Source of the DNA: Chromobotia macracanthus
Lineage: Eukaryota; Chordata; Actinopteri; Cypriniformes; Botiidae
Direction: 5' to 3'
Assembly (NCBI GenBank): GCA_036877525.1
Contig: JAZGTH010000032.1
Coordinates: 2,409,501-2,473,500, forward strand
DNA length: 64,000 nucleotides
Shown: piece after piece, positions 59,649-64,000 of the stretch
How positions within the stretch are numbered: position 1 is the stretch's first letter
How the letters are laid out: each line of letters starts with the position of its first letter
Notes under the pieces: model-generated
Database searches by the model: none
Told to the model about the DNA's origin: nothing
The model's input: only the letters and a program-made list of their open reading frames with translations
Made by a program: the position numbers and the translations under genes

Positions 59649-61958
59649 GTGAGTGCACGTTTATGTAGAGGTCAAAGGTTGAAGTTCACACTTGTCATTT
59701 GTGCAAGACTTTGCTTAAATATCGCTGGTTTGTTGATATGAAGGTGACATTGGCCATCCATGTTTGTCAGTGATGCTTAGCTCATAGTTCTATATCAGAC
59801 AGCATGGCATTTTTAAGAGATTCTATTCTTTTCATATTTACACGTCTCTTAGTTTATCTTGTTTGTGAAATGAATTGTCTCCTATGGCACACCCACAGAC
59901 TGCCACAGTCCATTCACAATCAAATCAGCCAGGAAAGTTGTTTAGAAGGCGACAGGTTAATATAGGAGTCCTTCCGAGGAATAACAGATCAAGCAGAATT
60001 GTTTAGTGACAAATCTTTGAAAACAGTTCAAGAATTTTGTTTGAGGTACAAGAATCAAATAAACTAGATTTCTATGAGTAAAACTGTATGTTGCACTTAG
60101 TTTTCTGCCGGTAAAATAATTAGTATTCCTCTATTTTTGGATGAGTAGAAATTTTGATAACTTAAAACTGATAACTACAAAGATAACATTTTAAAAAATC
60201 AACTATAGTGATAACAACACAAGGAATTATATAGTTAGGATCACTTTCAGAAAAATTTTTGTGGCTAATAAAGAAAACATTTATCAAAATCCATTTGAAT
60301 TTAAAAGCCTTGAACATTTTCAATTGGCAGGCGACAATTCCAGTGTACTCAGAAGTATCTGTTCTTCATGACTGTTAAGTCTTTGCTTCACTTTTTAATA
60401 ATTTTTAACATGTCACGGGATTGGTTAGGACAATAAAATCTGATTTTAAACTTTTAAATGCCAGGTCATTTAAAAAATAATCAGTTTGTGTGTTTGCGTG
60501 TACTGTATGTGTGTGTAGGTAGACACCCCCTCTACTACCCATACACAGAGTAGTGAGGGTGTATCAGAAATGCACATACTCTTATTTGGTCATTTTTAAC
60601 AGGCCTGTGATGCAACCACACCAGAAAAGACTGACATTTCTTTAAGATAAAAAAACAATACAAGCACAAATAACTGCTGGACACTATGGCCATGGCACAG
60701 TCAGAGTAGAAGTCCTCTCTCTCTGATATCTGCTCATTGCTTGCGGGTTTAATAGACCACGCCTTCTACCTCCTCTACTGTTGCTAAATGTCTACTGCCA
60801 GCTTTATTCTGCTTTGATCTGCCAATTGCATGGCTGGATTTCACTGCATAACTAAGCTGCATAAATCTGACAAGAAATTTAAATGGGAAAGCCAACGATA
60901 AGAAACTGATGCCTCCTCCATGTTATTGTTTTTTTCCCCTTTTCTTCTTGTTTTTCTGTCCTTCACTGGTGTCCATCTGTTCCTTTCCTTTGTTTATTCT
61001 CCTCCATTTCTCCCCTCCTCTTCCATCACCCACATCTATATCTCCACCCCAGTCCTCTTCCTCACAAGCAGGAGTGTTCAGAATCTCTCAAAAAGCCACT
61101 CGCCCACCTGCCTCTCGCCCTTCCTCTGCAGAGGCCTATTGCATCATGTATCAGTCTCAATCCTAAGCAAACTAAACCAACACATGACATCTCACTCATC
61201 TCACATATGTCCTTTAAAAAGTCTACTAAATGCTTGCCTGACATCTTAAAGATATCAATCTATCATCTATAAAGATATATTGAATGTGTATATTTACATA
61301 TAATTGTGTGAGCAACCTGTCAGTTACTGAACTTATTAAAGCCTTAAAGGCCAGATTTACTAACTAAAGATGGTTTGTGCCAGCACAAACCATCTTTCAG
61401 TATTAAAAAATTAATGTCAGGATTTACTAAAAACATGCAATGAAAAATTAGTGCTTAAAAGATGTGGACAGTTATTTTTGTGACTGACCTTATTGCATTT
61501 GCATTTGTAGGAGTTTCCCTTTCAGATGCAAAATGTATGGGAGACGAGTATTTAGATGAATCACACAATGGGATTTAATAAGGTTTGTGCTTGTCAGTTA
61601 TTTAATATCCAAAAAACATTTCTAAAACCATTTTGCAGTTGGTATGGCTGCAGTTGGTGCTGCTAGGAGAAGTCACAGCAGAGAGCAGAGAGTGCGTATT
61701 TGTGTCAGTCAGGTGTTCAGCATACCACCAATGCCATAAAAATCCTCAAGGCCTCTGCTTCAACCTGTTTGGCCTGCTTGGTGTCCACTCTGATGTCCTC
61801 TCTGCTCAGATCCTGGGCTTATACAAAATCTTCTACAACCAGTCATACACATCTGTTGCCTCATCAGTCAAGCTGTCCTCTCCCATGTCTCTCCAACCCT
61901 CTTCCACATTTCTGTGTATTGTTCTTTGTCTCTCTTGATGTCCTGTTGGCCCACACAG
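59649..61958 (+). other. epb41 intron or 3' flank
   Basis: Contains a long pyrimidine tract (60.92-61.05 kb) with an AG at about 61052 followed by a 37-codon frame to TAA at 61163, and the 61.37 kb palindrome. No 4.1 C-terminal-domain exon recognised. Confidence 0.5.
61366..61397. repeat. Perfect 15-bp-arm near-loopless palindrome
   Basis: AAAGATGGTTTGTGC, spacer CA, GCACAAACCATCTTT. Preceded by CCAGATTTACTAACT and followed by CAGGATTTACTAAAA, so it may be one end of a foldback element. Confidence 0.9.
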
Positions 61959-62114
61959 ATGTGGACGCGTGTGGCAGGCACTCCAGGGAGAGAGCAGGTA
62001 AGGGTCATGTGGGCGTCCATGCCAGGGGGACTGCAGCAAATGGAGGAGGATAACAATGGTCATAGTAATGAAGATGAATTGAGGCTCAGGAACATGCCTA
62101 CCAAGTCTCCATAG
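61959..62114 (+). CDS. Candidate further epb41 exon: 39-nt cassette or alternative last exon
   Basis: A good acceptor (pyrimidine tract, CCCACACAG) opens a frame in phase 0 with exon 15: MWTRVAGTPGREQ. A consensus donor GAGCAG|GTAAGG at 61998 would make a 39-nt cassette. Alternatively the frame runs on 38 codons (MEEDNNGHSNEDELRLRN) to TAG at 62112, with AATAAA at 62755-62760, making a protein without the 4.1 C-terminal domain. I do not recognise the peptide. It may also be chance. Confidence 0.3.
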   Translation: MWTRVAGTPGREQVRVMWASMPGGLQQMEEDNNGHSNEDELRLRNMPTKSP

Positions 62115-62984
62115 CTGTGTCCACTGAAGAAGAAAGGAATGCTGGCAGAGTCTGACAGCTGTATCTGATGCTTCTACATTGCAATCGTATTAATCCTGCT
62201 GAGTGGCCTGCTGAGTGTGGCACTGAAATAGTGGTTGTCTTTATTTAAGAGAAAGTAAAAGAGAGGAAACATCAAGAAGACAGTAGTTAAATAGAAATGA
62301 GTCTGAGACCATTTTGAGACCTTTAGATTGAGAGGAAGGAGGTGTGGACCTAAGCTTTCTGTTTCTGTTTGCTCCTCTTGGATTCTTAATGATTTCACTT
62401 TTTTTCAAAGGGGCTTGACGGACATTTTGTAATTTCAAACTATTTATAGTATATATTGTGGTCAAACTATTACAGTGATTGCAAGGTGATCACTGAGTGT
62501 CCTTTATAATTTATTTCTGTAATTTTGTGCAAATTGCTTGCTTGATATAAAGACTCCACTCAAATCTAATAATTTTAGCCTCAGTCACAGACATTATTCC
62601 AACTTATTAAAAGCCCAGTGACAAGCATTTTTTGCTCAAAGTGAAAGGCAAAATGTTTAAAAAAGATCTTTGAAAAATGTTCAAGTCTTTAAGTCTTTCT
62701 TACCTTTATTGTTAGAATGCTCGGCATGTAAAGTCTAATGTAAAGTTTTCAGGAAATAAAATTGCTAGCTTGTTTTATTATTTGTGGTTGAGATTGTTTA
62801 TTATTTATAGTATTAATTTGCTGTGACAGTTTATCATCTTTATGCTGTGACTACTTAATTTCTCTGTACCTTTTAATGTATGGTGTAGTCTGCTTGTCCA
62901 TGCAGATATAAATATATTGTACATTGCAAAATGATGCATAATGTATGGAGAGAATGGAGTCTCCACTCCCCAAGCAGTAACCTA
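62115..62984 (+). other. AT-rich DNA after the candidate last exon
   Basis: Ends up with AATAAA at 62755-62760, compatible with a 3' UTR of the candidate last exon. No 4.1 C-terminal-domain exon is visible. Confidence 0.4.
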
Positions 62985-63680
62985 CAGGGACAGTGTGTCA
63001 GCTGTGTGGGTGATGTGACCGGGAATGTGAGTGGCCCGCAGTAACTTGATCCACTGCTGACTCTAAAGGAGGAGGCGATTTGACACTATCCTTCTTGTGG
63101 TTGGTTTAGACCACTGTCGCGGTGTTGTCTGTCCGGACTAACACATGTCTGCCCTCTGCAGGGCAAACAGGACTGCCAGCACCACCATGACTGCCATGGT
63201 GCCCTGTCCAGATGATGGTGCCCCAACACTGTGTGCTTGTTGCACACAGCGCCCCAGCCCAAGTTTGACGCGTCCTGAAGAGGGGCGAGGGCCGCCTCAA
63301 CACCTTGGTGAAGACGCGGGGCGACAGGGCTAGACTAAAATGGAGGACCTTGTACTGGTACACTCGACCCTCGAAAGCAAACCGATCAACACTTAGAAGT
63401 ATGCGTCCTACAAGTCTATGGACGCAAACCAATCCTGTCTGTGGAGTGCCTGACTCAAGGTACGCAGGTCAAGAATTGGTTGCAGCCCACCCTCTCCTCT
63501 CTCTTGGGTACGATGTAGAAGCTGTAGAAGCCCCTGTTCATCTTGGCTGGTGAAACAATTTCTATCACATACTTCCAGAGAAGAGTGGTGACCTTACTCC
63601 GCAGGACAAGGGGCCGCCTCCACCTGAGAGCGGACCATGAATGGGGGTGTTTGTGCCATGAACGGTGCACTCAATGACTT
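62985..63680 (-). pseudogene. DIRS-like retrotransposon reverse transcriptase/RNase H fragment, frameshifted
   Basis: On the minus strand, YVIEIVSPAKMNRGFYS and FYIVPKREE (63.58-63.48 kb) are the entry of a DIRS-type reverse transcriptase. Then come FAFEGRVYQYKVLHFSLALS and PRVFTKVLR (about 63.38-63.28 kb), and after a gap VRTDNTATVV (63.14-63.11 kb) and a HIPGHI-like RNase H strand (about 63.03 kb). The frame changes between these blocks, the catalytic YLDD region is missing and large parts are deleted, so it is dead. Family assignment rests on these motifs. Confidence 0.8.
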
Positions 63681-63714
63681 CATAAGGGGAAACAGACAGG
63701 GAGGAGCTGTGACT

Positions 63715-63760
63715 GCAACGTTCTCATGCTCATACTCTCACAGTGAGAGCATGAACATGC
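63715..63760. repeat. Inverted repeat around CTCTCACAGTGAGAG
   Basis: TGCTCATACTCTCAC faces GTGAGAGCATGAACA, an imperfect 15-bp hairpin in DNA that may belong to the DIRS-like element. Confidence 0.75.
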
Positions 63761-64000
63761 TCGAGCCTGAGACATGCTGAATGCACTGTAATTCTGCAGC
63801 AGGATGAAGAAGAAACACAATCAGTAGATTTGAGGCATCGGGACCGCAGAATTCGCGAACTGGAGGTCATTGGGTGAATGATCAACACCAAGATACACAG
63901 CAGTACAACACAGAACAACTATTTCCTCTCCCCACTAACTTGTTTTCATTTGCATCAAATTAAACATGGCATGAACTCTAACTGAGGAAGATCTATTCCT

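Overview
The window is vertebrate nuclear DNA, almost certainly from a ray-finned fish and probably an ostariophysan (cypriniform-like). It is AT-rich, its genes are split by GT-AG introns, and it carries fish-type interspersed repeats: tRNA-derived SINEs, CR1/L2-type LINE tails, a Tc1-like transposon, many short foldback elements (MITEs) and a DIRS-like retroelement. Nothing bacterial, plasmid or CRISPR-like is present.

Layout. 1-23.2 kb is a gene desert of decayed repeats; I find no convincing exon there, only one weak minus-strand exon candidate near 22 kb. 23.28-28.1 kb holds a complete five-exon CCN2/CTGF gene (348 aa, + strand) with a TATA-like promoter and a 3' UTR region invaded by a long (TA)n tract and a deleted Tc1 element. 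28.1-36.4 kb is repeat-rich intergenic DNA with a CpG-containing island near 29.6-30.3 kb that may be an alternative promoter. 36.4-36.85 kb looks like a promoter with CCAAT boxes, a TATA box, an untranslated first exon with a strong donor, and GATA plus TGAGTCA motifs just inside the intron. 43.1-59.65 kb holds 15 coding exons (798 codons) of epb41, protein 4.1R, on the + strand: headpiece, K/E-rich segment, FERM domain, FERM-adjacent domain, variable U2 region and spectrin-actin-binding domain. The 4.1 C-terminal domain is not seen before the window ends. A possible alternative last exon lies at 61.96-62.1 kb. The last kilobase holds a broken DIRS-like reverse transcriptase/RNase H fragment on the minus strand.

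Main points of interest. The control layout of mammalian 4.1R appears conserved: an upstream start (AUG-1), an in-frame internal start at the position of mammalian AUG-2, and a separate 63-nt exon equivalent to the erythroid-regulated exon 16, followed within about 60 nt by two TGCATG (RBFOX) motifs and a third further on. Other observations are a GC-AG intron inside the FERM domain, a predicted intronic-polyadenylation isoform after exon 13, an unusually K/E-rich insertion, an altered GCGCC motif in the CCN2 IGFBP domain, and several near-perfect palindromes. ccn2 and epb41 are co-linear here although human CCN2 (6q23) and EPB41 (1p35) are on different chromosomes. I found no clearly undescribed multi-gene system.
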